In this document: positions 9,009-19,281 of the stretch, piece by piece | Position numbering within the stretch: position 1 is the first letter of the stretch | Layout: each line of letters starts with the position of its first letter | Source of the DNA: Stagonosporopsis chrysanthemi | Taxonomy: Eukaryota > Ascomycota > Dothideomycetes > Pleosporales > Didymellaceae | DNA length: 64,000 bases | Assembly: GCA_022560025.1 (NCBI GenBank) | Contig: JAFISE010000018.1 | Span: 186,001-250,000 of the forward strand | Reading direction: 5' to 3' | Program-made: the position numbers and the translations under genes | The notes under the pieces: model-generated | Databases searched by the model: none | Seen by the model: only the letters and a program-made list of their open reading frames with translations | What the model was told of the DNA's origin: nothing

Positions 9009-10574
9009 CTAAAGCTTCGCCTTGGCCTTCTCCTGCGGCCCTCGCAAAGAGTCGTAGACACTGAGACCAAGGGTATCGGCCGGCACCGGCGTGGAGTGCA
9101 TGCTCAGGCCTCTTGTGTCAATCATCGAGGGGTTCAAGTCCGAGACCTTGGAGGCTCCGATCAACCTCATATTCATCTCAAACTCATCTTTCAGCAGTTG
9201 CATAGCATGGTCGACACCAGGAAGACCGTACGCGGACATGGCATAGAGGAAAGGACGGCCAATGCCAACACCAGTAGCTCCAAGACACATGGCCTTGATG
9301 ATGTCGGTCGCACGTCTAATACCACCATCGATGTACACTTCAAGGCGATCCTGCCAGCCGCGTGCGCGCAACTCAGGCATGACCTCGGCGAGGATCTCGA
9401 TTCCCGAGCGGGCGGTGTCAAGTTGGCGACCTCCGTGGTTGGAGAGGACAACACCCTGCACACCAACTTCAACGGCGCGAATCACATCTTCAACGCACTG
9501 AACACCCTTCAGAAGAATAGGCATCTTGGTAATGCTCTGGAACCAAGCGATATCCTTCCAGGATAGGCTCGGGTCAATGAAGGACGAGATGGCACGTGCT
9601 GCACCCTGGCTTCGGTCCACTTCTGACCCGGAGGTGCTCTGGACGCTCGTACCCACATCATTGAACTTCGATCGCATATCTTTCTCGCGGCGACCGAGCT
9701 GCGGTGCATCGACTGTGATGAAGAGTCCCTTGCAGCCGCGCTTTTCGGCGTGTTGTACAATGCGCTTGGTGACTTCGCGGTCCTTGTTCACGTAAAGTTG
9801 CAGCCACTGGACCTGGTCATCAGCCGCATCCATGATCTCGTCGAATGAGCAAGACGCCAGTGTCGGGATCATTTGAATAACGTTGTGCTTCTTCGCGCCG
9901 CGGGTCAAAACAACCTCGCCTTCTGGGTGTCCAAGTTTGCCGAGTGCAGTGGCCGTAACGTAGAAGGGGATGTCCACCTTTGTGCCGAGCATGGTGGTGG
10001 ACATATCGACGTGCTCAACATCGACCAGGACTCGTGGGCGGAACCAAATCTTGTGGAAAGCGCTGTGGTTTTCGCGCAGCGTCTGCACTGTGTTAGCTAT
10101 TGACAACAATAATGCAATTCGAATACTTACGATCTCATCATCGGCAGCACTCGAGTAGTATGCCCAGGCTGTTTTCTTCATGACCTTGCGTGCGACAGCC
10201 TCGAAGTCCATCAGGTTGTAGCACTGCTCCAAGATAGGCATGCGCTCAATATTCTTCTGTCTCTCCTCCTCGTAAGGGTCGAATTCCTTCTCCTCCTTTG
10301 CAACTGTTCCCATGTCCACCTCGCCGAGATGCTTGTCTTTCGGCAGGTACTTCTCGAGAGTGTCTGGCGGGTGAATGGGCTCGTACTCCTCGGTCGCATC
10401 CTTGCCAGCATACTTCAGGATAATCTTCGGACCTCCTGGGTGCTCTGGCAGGAACTCGGTGACATCGTAAGCGCGGCCGTGGACAATGACCCAACACGAA
10501 TCACGGCTGTTGTGCTTTGCGATTTCCTCGCCTGTGAGCTGTACCCGCTGGGTGTTGTTGCTTGGGTGGTTCAT
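9009..10574 (-). CDS. Cytochrome b5-FMN alpha-hydroxy-acid dehydrogenase (cytochrome b2-like) with C-terminal AKL
   Basis: Predicted to oxidise L-lactate or a related 2-hydroxy acid. Exons (minus): 10574-10131 and 10082-9009, 505 residues. An N-terminal cytochrome b5 domain holds the haem-binding EHPGG at about residue 43. The FMN TIM-barrel follows, with SNHGGRQLD (about residue 361), the family active-site signature containing the catalytic His. The 48-nt intron (10083-10130; GTAAGT, GCTAAC, CAG) has no stop and keeps frame, and removing it restores DDEITLRENHSAF. Yeast Cyb2 has a long mitochondrial presequence. Here the preferred start (MNHPSNN) leaves almost none; an in-frame upstream ATG at 10634 would add 20 residues with little presequence character. 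The last three residues are AKL, a peroxisomal type-1 targeting signal variant, so peroxisomal rather than intermembrane-space location is possible. Substrate is not determinable from sequence alone. Confidence 0.92.
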   Translation of the reverse strand: MNHPSNNTQRVQLTGEEIAKHNSRDSCWVIVHGRAYDVTEFLPEHPGGPKIILKYAGKDATEEYEPIHPPDTLEKYLPKDKHLGEVDMGTVAKEEKEFDPYEEERQKNIERMPILEQCYNLMDFEAVARKVMKKTAWAYYSSAADDEIVSIRIALLLSIANTVQTLRENHSAFHKIWFRPRVLVDVEHVDMSTTMLGTKVDIPFYVTATALGKLGHPEGEVVLTRGAKKHNVIQMIPTLASCSFDEIMDAADDQVQWLQLYVNKDREVTKRIVQHAEKRGCKGLFITVDAPQLGRREKDMRSKFNDVGTSVQSTSGSEVDRSQGAARAISSFIDPSLSWKDIAWFQSITKMPILLKGVQCVEDVIRAVEVGVQGVVLSNHGGRQLDTARSGIEILAEVMPELRARGWQDRLEVYIDGGIRRATDIIKAMCLGATGVGIGRPFLYAMSAYGLPGVDHAMQLLKDEFEMNMRLIGASKVSDLNPSMIDTRGLSMHSTPVPADTLGLSVYDSLRGPQEKAKAKL

Positions 10575-11524
10575 GATGGTGGTGGCGAGGGTATCAATGA
10601 GCGAATTGTGAGACCTAAGCAGAAGAAGAGGCACAGCGGAAGACAGGCGAATGCTTGAGATGGCTTCACTTATTTCCAGACACTAAAGCTCAGGGCGAGC
10701 GGAACGTCCAGGCTGTCCACGGCCATTCCTCCACAAGCTCGGGACATCTCTTTGCGGGGACCGGAAGCTGCCCACATATCGGCTGCATTGACTGTTAGAC
10801 TACTGACCATTTGTTGGCCTGGCCCCCATGGTATGTCAAAAAGAGCAACCCGACTCGGAGTTTTGTAATTCCACGCCTCTGATAGGAGCGAGCTCGGCCG
10901 CTTCACAGCTCGCGAAAATGTAAGCGGCCAGCGGTCAGCGGCCATCGGCGCAGGCGGTGGCTCCTGCCAGCACAGCGAGTCAAAATGCGGGGACAATGAC
11001 GTGCATTGCAGTTCCGCCTAGAGACTGCTTTGTTGTCCAACAAACCCCATTGTCGCGTATCCTGCTCACTTTGCGTTTGCCAGCATCGATCTGATGGGCG
11101 CAATGCCCATCTTCGCCGCATTCCCAATGTTGCTGATGGTCAGGCACTTTCCGCGGCAGATCAGATATCAGATGCAATAGCGCACCTGATCATCGGCCAA
11201 GAGGCCTGACCTAGCGCCCAAACGCGCTCTCTCCCGCAGTCTCTCACCTTTTGCTTCGCTCCGCTCTGCTTGCGAGACGAAGCAAGCTCTAGCATATTGA
11301 CGTCGCGGCTCGAGGAACCTGCTTCTTTTGCCTGCCACACGCTGCTCACAACGCGCCATGAGACTTGTTCGGCATTCACTTTCTTTTGTCGCCCACCGTA
11401 ACAGCCACCGCAGCCGCAATCCCTGAATAAGAACAGGCAACCCCGTCCGCGACACTCGCCCCAGCACGACTGACCGACACACCTCAAATACATCAGACTC
11501 GCTTGTGATCGGCAAAGCGCGAAC
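10575..11524. promoter_or_regulatory. Divergent intergenic region CYB2-like / Rab GTPase
   Basis: About 950 bases between two divergent starts. Small ORFs on both strands here have no protein-like composition. A pyrimidine-rich tract (11220-11500) precedes the Rab start, as is common for fungal 5' UTRs. Confidence 0.5.
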
Positions 11525-12701
11525 ATGGCGAACAGTCTCGAAGCTAAGATTGTAGTGCTCGGCAGCCAGGGCGTCGGGAAGACTTCCTTTGTGCATCGCT
11601 ACGTGAAGAACGCATTCGCACCACCTTCGACACAGTCAACAATAGGCGCATCCTTCCTGACCAAACGGGTCGTCGATGTCGACACTTCCACGGTCGTTCG
11701 ACTGCAAATTTGGGACACCGCGGGGCAGGAACGATTTAGGTCCATTTCCAAGCTCTACTACAGAGGTATGTGAACACTCGGCCATTCGTCCATTGTTTTC
11801 ATCTGATGCTACGCGTTCTCTTCTTGTTTTCACTCCTGTCTTGCCCCTTTCTCAGTGTCTGGTGTCCCCTGCAAGCTTCCCTGTTCTTGCCGCGGTGATC
11901 CTGGCCCTGGCGCTGCCCAAACACGGTCCACTCTCGATACTCCAAGTGACATACTAACTCACGCCACGTCTGCCGTTGGTTCTTGCTGGCTCGACATTCT
12001 AACACGCATCTTACACAGGAGCGAATGCGGCGGTGCTTTGCTATGACATCACTGACCCACACTCCTTCGAAGAAATGGGCCGCTGGCTCAAGGAGCTCAA
12101 GACGAACCTGGGAGACGACATAATTCTACATGTTGTAGGGACCAAATCCGACGTCGTTGCTGAAGACCCATCACAGCGTAAAGTCCCATTCGAGCGATGC
12201 ATAGCATACATTGCCGAGCAGCTGTATCCCGCGCAGAATGGACAAGAGTCCAGTGGGCACCCTGGAGGCTGGGGTTCAGCACCAGCAGCTTTTCGAAGCG
12301 GGTCGATGGCATCTCCTCAGAGCAACAGATCCAGTGGCTTCTGGGGCCAGGACATTGGCTGGGATTGCTGCCATGAGATCAGCGCAAAGGATGGCGAAGG
12401 TGTGGATGAGGTCTTTCGTGTCATAACGAGGAAACTGGTCGAACAACAACAGCGTAGATTCGAGACTGAACAAAGGCAGCTTGCCATGGCCGGCATGACA
12501 CCCGGCATCGACGTACACGGCAACACCAATGGATATTTCGACTACCCTGGAAATGGGAACGGGAGCTTCCGTATTGGAGCTGGAGACAAGCGTCGCAGCT
12601 GGCTTGGGTTTCCAACTACACCTGGCGTTGGCGGGCACCAACAAGAATGGGAGAACGATATCGAACAGCGACAAAAGTCGCAGAGCGGCAGGTGCTGTTG
12701 A
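11525..12701 (+). CDS. Divergent Rab-family small GTPase, 307 residues
   Basis: Vesicle-traffic GTPase. Exons 11525-11765 and 12019-12701. Motifs: G1 GSQGVGKT (residues 13-20), switch I with STIGASF as in Rab5/21/22 relatives, G3 WDTAGQERF, and C-terminal CC for double geranylgeranylation. Two features are unusual. The G4 motif is TKSD rather than NKxD. A roughly 60-residue insertion rich in Gly, Ser and Pro separates G4 from the G5 SAK motif, with another long Gly/Asn-rich tail before CC; ordinary Rabs are 200-220 residues. The intron (253 nt) is much longer than those around it, with a GTATGT donor and CAG acceptor; phase joins LYYRG-ANAAV, the canonical Rab sequence. The exact Rab class is uncertain; Rab5/22-like is an inference from switch I. 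Confidence 0.9.
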
Positions 12702-13543
12702 TGAGGGCTTCTGTTCGTGCTTATTCGCTTCGATTGCACACTGACACGCAACTCATCTCTTGCAATGCTGTTGAATGACGAGGCTTATCGTGTCTATGGG
12801 GGGTATACCGTGCGGCGCGATCTTAATTGCGAGAACGAGTGGCATTAGCTTGGCTTCGAGCAGTAGGGGGTCCTCAACATGGACACGCTGGACTAAAGCC
12901 TGTCGCCCGGCTTCGATTTTGAGACGGACCTGCCACCCAAGATACGTGGGTCCCTCCATTTATTGTTTGCGTTGTTAAAGAAGTCCTACGTGACCTTTCT
13001 TTGCATAGCATTTTGTCCCGATGTTTTCAATCCACGGGACCGAACATTCTAATGTCAGCATAGCGAGTCCATTTACTTCTTTGACCAACAGTTCTTTTAT
13101 GCTAGTCTCTTGAAAGAGCTACGATGTTACGGGTACAGATGTGGCGGTCAGCGCTGCTTGACGATTGTACAAGAGAATTCAGCTTGATTGTTATCCGACA
13201 ATGATGGTACCGTTGCCACGAGTGCTCGACACTGGCTCTATACAACCCCACATTTACTAACTGAACGCTCGAATGTACACCAAGAGACCAGTCTATCGAG
13301 CTGCCAGTAATCTATTCAGGATGCAAGCTTGATACACGCATTATACATATTCAGGTCAAAGCCAAACCAACATATTCTCCAGGGTGATACCTGACGTGTT
13401 TCATTCTGGCCAGGAGCACCCTTTGACTTGCTAAGAACACAATGCTAAACAATCTAGTCGACATAGACACAAAAGAGGAACACGAAACGGAAAGGAGAGT
13501 CGTTGCTACTATCGGCCATTCCACTGAGAGACGCACGATGCAT
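12702..13543. other. Convergent intergenic region, Rab 3' / DAM1 3'
   Basis: About 840 bases between two convergent genes. No gene seen; the stretch 13000-13450 is A/T-richer than the flanks and probably holds both 3' UTRs. Confidence 0.55.
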
Positions 13544-14933
13544 TTAGCCGGCAACGCGAGCGCTCATGCGAACGGACGGCTGATCCTCGACCGCGTCCCA
13601 GGACAGCGCGATCTTGGCTTGAGCATCCTCGTCGTCGAGGCGCGCACTCATTGGCTCGAACACGGGGCTCGCGGAGCGCGATATGTCTGGTTGTGGCACA
13701 GTCAATTGCAAGCTGGATCCGTGGGCTTGGGTCCGCGCGGGAACGAGCAAGGCACCCTCGTCCATTAGCGAGTCCCGTTTTCGTGGCAGCTTCTGCCGGA
13801 AGCCCAGCTCGCTGGCTACCATCTCAATGCTCTTGAAGTACTAGGGTTGCGTTTCAGCTTTGGGGATCTGTGGATGCTGTGCGCCAGGGGGGCTGGTGGT
13901 GCTGGGTACGTACCTTGACTGTCTTGACCTGCAGCTCCAGTGTGGCATCCTCGTCAACGACGATCATTGGGTGTGGGTGGGATTGAAGGCTGGACAGAGT
14001 CCACATATGGTTCACACCGCCTTCGATGCATCGCTGCAGAGCCAATGCTTTGTGTGCGCCGGTGATGATGATGACGACCTCGCGCGCCTGAGGTCACGTT
14101 AGCCATACTGTTGAGCTGAACACATACACGCTGGTGAAACGTACATCGAGCACTGTCTGGACTCCGACCGTCAGTGCCATCCTGGGCACTTGGTCCAGGT
14201 CGTTGCCGAAGAACCGTGAGTTGGCCAGTATGGTATCGTAGGCAAGGGTCTTCACACGCGTACGAGACTTGAGGCTGGAACCGGGCTCATTAAAGGCGAT
14301 GTGGCCATCAGGACCAATGCCGCCAAGAAAAAGCTCGATGCCTCCAACAGCTCTGATCTTCTCCTCATACTTGTGGCACTCGAGCTCAAGATCCGGAGCG
14401 TTGCCGTTGAGGATATTGATGTTGTCTGGTTTCACATCGACATGGGAGAAGAAGTGCTTGTACATGAAGCTGTGGTAGCTCTCAGGGTGGTCCCGTGGAA
14501 TCCCAACATACTCGTCCTGAGTCGGTCAGCCTCTTGTGCTCCCTGCCACGCTGCCGTGTCACACTCTGAGGCAAGGGTGTCTCGAGACAACGCAGGGTCA
14601 ATACTTCGTACCATGTTGAAGGTAATCACATTGCGAAAAGAGATCTCGCCAGACTTATGCCGTTGAACAAGATGTTTGTAGACGAGCACCGGGCTACTGC
14701 CAGTGGGCAGACCGAGCACGAATGGTCGTTCAGCTGTGGGATCGAATGTCTTGATACGTTCTATGCTTGGACATTAGTGACCTGCCTAATATGCAAGGGA
14801 TTGCAGGAGCAAGCACCAATGATGTAGTCTGCAATATACTTGGACGCAGCTGAGGGGTCGTCGCGAATGATCAGCCGCCTAGAAGCGGTAAGCGTACAGT
14901 GAGATATAGGCAGGCTGCTGCATGAGCATACAT
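13544..14933 (-). CDS. DAM1: Glucosamine-6-phosphate deaminase/isomerase (GlcNAc cluster)
   Basis: Converts glucosamine-6-phosphate to fructose-6-phosphate plus ammonia, the last step of GlcNAc catabolism. Six exons (minus): 14933-14932, 14878-14817, 14760-14612, 14516-14145, 14087-13914, 13840-13544; 351 residues. The first coding exon is only two bases: the ATG is completed across a 53-nt intron (AT|G), giving MRLIIRDDPSAASKYIADYI, the standard family N-terminus. The NagB hallmarks are GLPTGSSP, DEYVG (its Asp is residue 72, the same number as the catalytic Asp of E. coli NagB) and GGIGPDGHIAFNEPGSS with the catalytic Asp-x-His. The protein carries a C-terminal extension of roughly 80 residues beyond the bacterial enzyme, beginning near the last intron. 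Divergent to the transporter NGT1. Confidence 0.95.
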
Positions 14934-16108
14934 GATGAATTGTATGGTACTGTATGGCCTGTGTCTGGCCTGATGACCGGAGATGTTCTGAGGTGAGCAG
15001 TAAGGATTTGGGGTCGCAGGAACTCTCAACAGCAGCACAAGGGTATTTCAGACTTTTTGGGAGCCCTCGGGGTCTTCACGTGGTCTTCACGTCACTTTTG
15101 CGGGGGGGACTTAGGGTTGCGAGCTCGTTCATCAATCAGGGTCTCCTTTGTCAGAACGTGACAGCGGCGACAGGTGCCGGATGCGATCTTCCAGTCTGGC
15201 TAGCATCGAAACGTCTCTTTCCGTCCACCAGTCCATGGTGGGCTCGTGGTGGGTCAGATGCTCACGAGCAGTGCGATGGACGCTGAAGGGAACGTGGTGG
15301 TACAACGCGCTTATCTCCCAATGCTGTCAGACGAGGGGCTATGTCACAGCAGCATGGACTGTGGCCCTGCTTGCTGCTGACGGCTGCGACGCCGTTAGTC
15401 ATGGCAAGGCTCCACGCGACGGCCAGCATTGCCAGTAGAGTCTGCGCATGGCGTTCGCATAACTGCGGAGCACGATGAAGCTGGTCGATAAGCTGGTGAT
15501 AGTCGAGATAGCGGACGTGTGGGTGACGCCCGTGGTGGTATCGTCGGGGCGGAGGGTTACACTTACGGCGTTGTCTAGCGCGAGTCAAGCAGCGACCAGC
15601 TGGGAAGGAACGCCTTTCAATCTGGGATACACTGGGCCCCCTGTCGCTGTTATCGAGGGTTCCCCACTAATCCCCGCCTCCCGCGTCGGGCGACCAAGCC
15701 AGTCGTGTGTCCTGCAGCGTTGCGCAACGGCGCGCTCTGGCTGTCTGCCAGCGCCAACAGGCGGCGTTCGTATCGCGAGCCGGTGCCACGGCCAGGTCAG
15801 GTTCCAGTCGGCGCAAGCGTTGGCGCTCTTTGCCTGCTGTTCTCAGGGCAAGGATAGTCGCGTGCAGCCTCGGATCAAAAGCGGGAAGCTCCTGCAGCTT
15901 GGACAGTGAATGGGCGCCGACCCTTGCTAATATTTATAGCTAGGGACCATCGTGCAGTGGTCTGAGCGGCCAGCCCAGTATCTTAACTTCACCTCCGCTC
16001 GCTCTTCCCGTTCCTTCTTGCACTGTTCAACCATCTCGACATTCCACCCGCGAGCTCGAGTCCGCACCCTGCAGCAGCAGCTACCCGTCAACCCCTGCCT
16101 GTCGCACA
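14934..16108. promoter_or_regulatory. Divergent promoter DAM1 / NGT1
   Basis: 1,175 bases between the starts of deaminase and transporter, likely controlling both. It holds a perfect 11-bp tandem repeat ggtcttcacgt (15071-15081, 15082-15092) whose junction makes a CACGTG E-box, followed at once by cacttttgcg (15094-15102), which contains the core of an Ndt80-type MSE (CGCAAAA on the minus strand). A TATA-like atatttatag lies near 15930, about 175 bases before the NGT1 ATG. Which of these matter is unknown. Confidence 0.5.
15071..15092. repeat. 11-bp tandem repeat with E-box junction
   Basis: Two adjacent perfect copies of ggtcttcacgt; the join creates CACGTG at 15077-15082. It lies inside the DAM1/NGT1 divergent promoter. 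Confidence 0.9.
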
Positions 16109-17684
16109 ATGTCGACCACTACCGCCAACGACGAGAAGGGCTCTGTTCCCGCCCACGATGTTCACTCGCCAGAGCACTCGTTGAGTGATAGCACCGCGCT
16201 GCAGCTTCCCAACTCATGGAAGTACAAGCGCTTCTCCATCTTCGGCTACAAGCTGCCCTGGATGGCCTCGCCGCCTGTCCAGCTTGTTATTGTCTCGCTC
16301 GTATGCTTCATGTGCCCGGGCATGTTCAACGCCCTCAATGGCATGGGAGGAGGCGGCCAGCTTGACCCTACCGCCAACAACCGAGCCAACACTGCTCTGT
16401 ACTCGACCTTCGCCGTGGTCGGTTTCTTTGCCGGTACCTTCACCAACAAGCTGGGAATCCGCACTGCCCTCTCCTTCGGTGGCATTGGCTACTCAGTCTA
16501 CGTTGCTTCCTATCTGAGCTACAACCACACCAGGAACCTAGGCTTCACCACCTTTGCAGGCGCGCTTCTCGGTGTGTGCGCTGGCCTGCTCTGGTGCGCT
16601 CAGGGCGCCATCATGATGTCCTACCCTCCTGAGGAGTCAAAGGGCCGATACATTTCCTGGTTCTGGATGATTTTCAACCTCGGTGCCGTGATCGGCAGTC
16701 TGGTACGTCACACATTAACCTGTGTAACAACTTCTGAATGCTAACAAACGCTAGATTCCTCTGGGCCAGAACATGCACACAACTACAGCCGCCTCGGTCA
16801 ACGACGGCACCTATGTTGGATTTCTCGTCCTCACCATTCTCGGCGCTACGCTCGCCTGGGTACTTGTCGATGCAAAGGACGTCATCCGTTCGGACGGCTC
16901 CAAGGTCATTGTCATGAAGCACCCTTCATGGAAGTCCGAATTCATGGGACTCGGTGAGACCATCGTCAGCGACCCGTACATTATCGCTCTTTTCCCCATG
17001 TTCCTGGCCTCCAACTGGTTTTACGCCTACCATTTCACTCAAGTGAATGGCGCCTACTTCAACACCCGCACCCGAGCACTGAACGGCGTCGTCTACTATA
17101 TCATGCAGATTGTTGGTGCATACATCTTCGGCTTTGCCCTCGACATCAAGGGAGTTCGCCGTACTGTTCGTGCCAAGTGTGCTTGGGCCGCTCTCTTCAT
17201 CACCATCATGATTGTATGGGGCTTTGGCTACATGTTCCAGAAGACCTATGACCGCGCCTGGGCCTCAAACCCGGCCAACAAGAAAGACTGGTCTGACACT
17301 GGTTACGCAGGACCCTTTGTCCTATACATGTTCTACGGTTTCTCCGACGCCGCGTGGCAGACCTGCGTCTACTGGTTTATGGGTGCCCTGACCAACAACG
17401 GCCGCAAGCTTGCGAACTTCGCTGGTTTTTATAAGGGTATTCAGTCTGCTGGTGGTGCAATCACGTGGGCTCTCGATAATAACGGCATCGAGTACATGGA
17501 CATGTTCGCCACCAACTGGGGTCTTTTGGGTGGCAGCTTGCTCATTGCCCTACCCGTCATTCTCTGGAGAGTGAAAGATACCGTCCCTATCGATGAAGAC
17601 ATTGCCTTCACCGACGAAACTGTTGCCGAGGTCGCCCCCAAGGCCCGCGTCTCCAGCGCGCAAGACGATGTCGAGAAGGTTTGA
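16109..17684 (+). CDS. NGT1: UNC93-type MFS transporter, probable GlcNAc permease (Ngt1-like)
   Basis: Membrane transporter of 507 residues, exons 16109-16702 and 16755-17684 (52-nt intron with TGCTAAC branch site). After a roughly 50-residue hydrophilic N-terminus, about eleven to twelve hydrophobic segments follow, including VQLVIVSLVCFMCPGMFNAL, the glycine-rich GMGGGGQ loop, GALLGVCAGLLWCAQGAIMM and FLASNWFYAYHFTQVNGAYF. This is the UNC93-like branch of the major facilitator superfamily, to which the Candida GlcNAc transporter Ngt1 is related (family knowledge). The GlcNAc substrate is inferred from its place between the deaminase and the sugar kinase; UNC93 proteins of other function exist. 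No signal peptide; plasma-membrane location expected. Confidence 0.88.
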
Positions 17685-19281
17685 ATCTGTCTTTTGGTAC
17701 CGAGTTTTATGATTCATGACCTCATCTCATTTTAATCTCAAATGGTCTTGAAAGTGTTTTTGTGATTACGATTTGGCCATGGCATGTTTGATACCACGAT
17801 TATCAAGAATCGTTCTTGTACATCACTTCGCAGAGTCATGTTGCCTGTGTCTCAGACACTCGATTACCGAGCTGTCTGACAGGTCTCTGTGCGATATCCT
17901 CGAGTCATTCATTTTCATATGCATCGGTTGGCAGCAATAGGAGCGAGTCCGACAAATTCAACTTCTAATTAGTCCAATTTTGTGCAACATACGATCGATC
18001 GCGAGTCTTGGTGTGTTAAAGGTCTCACTGTGCCACGAATGCGCACGAAATCTCAAACTTCTTGCCGAAGATCTCGTCATTCAGCCTCGCAAGCTTGTAG
18101 CACAAAGAATCTTATCTGCGTCGCCCCTTAAAAGCATCGGGACGTTCTACCCTGCGTAAAGATATGTACGCAACAGTTTCGAATGCGATGAAACGTCTGC
18201 GCCCTTTGGTGTCATGTGCACTAACAGCATTCTTGCCTGCCCAGTTTTGCGCAAGGCTGCTTGCTCTGTCCTTGCTGCCTATGCTGGGGCAGGAGCACTG
18301 ACTACCTCTACAAGCTCGTTCTCGCCAGCCACGGTACGCGACACGAGGTTTCAATCCAAGCTTAAGAGCGCGCTCAACGCACCCTGGGCCCACGAGGGCA
18401 ACGTGTTACATGCGGACATGCGGGGTACGTAGTGTTGTCGACAAATGTCACTGGATGTCTCGACAAACTATCGTTTGCTTTAAACGAACTATATTGCATA
18501 ACAGCTCTCGATGCGCATGAACGCCTCGTCAGCAGCGACGTTGGATTGTATTGATTTGCGGCGTTTGATTAACCAAGCACGGCTACCTGGCTGATGGAAA
18601 CGACGTGCTGCAGCAAAAGCGGGAGCGGCACGGCTCCCGTTCGCTCAGGCCGCGAATACAGAAGATTGTTCCCAAGATTACCGCAAAGGAGATTTTTGCC
18701 CGTGGTCGCACACATGGACGAGTGAGATCGCCACAGCCGCAGGACGCCTGCAATTTAACTGAATCGCGGCGGGCCATCCACTCGAGTCCCGGCCTCACGC
18801 CTTCATGTGGCTAAGCGCGTGCGATCGAATGTAACGTAGCAAAGAAACCCCACCAACGCTCGCCTTGCCTGCACTCGCCTTGCCTGGCGCCAGCGACGTT
18901 GGCCGCGACCAGCGTCCTTGCTGCCGTGCTTCTAGCAAATACAACCCTTATGCTCTGGATGACCGTATCACCAGGCGATATCGGTCACCACCGGCCCGCA
19001 GCAACCTCGCTGTGCATTGGAATCCACTGTGCTGGAAGAACTTGCTGGTTTTCCGAGTCTGATATAACACACGCAAACGACTTCCACTTCTAAGACCTGG
19101 CCCCGCTGTCGTTGCTACTTTCACAATACTCTGCCCCTCCATGCCCTCCCTGACGTTGAGACGGTTCAAAAGCCGCCGCGTCACCCATCACTCTGACTGC
19201 AACGGCGCTTCGGAAGGCAATCACCATTCGTTGACCTGCCCTGACAACGACAACACCCATCGCTGCTGGTACAAACAGCTC
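17685..19281. other. Intergenic region NGT1 3' / HXK3 5'
   Basis: About 1.6 kb. No gene supported. One sequence (18554-18562, atttgcggc) is a full match to an Ndt80 MSE read on the minus strand, but such matches are expected by chance at roughly this density. An in-frame ATG at 19141 could extend HXK3 upstream by 47 residues. Confidence 0.5.

Noticed and set aside
18554..18562. Perfect Ndt80 MSE upstream of HXK3
   Set aside because: The core is expected about once per 2 kb on two strands, it lies over 700 bases from the start, and the NAG3/DAC1 promoter lacks one; not reported as a regulatory site.
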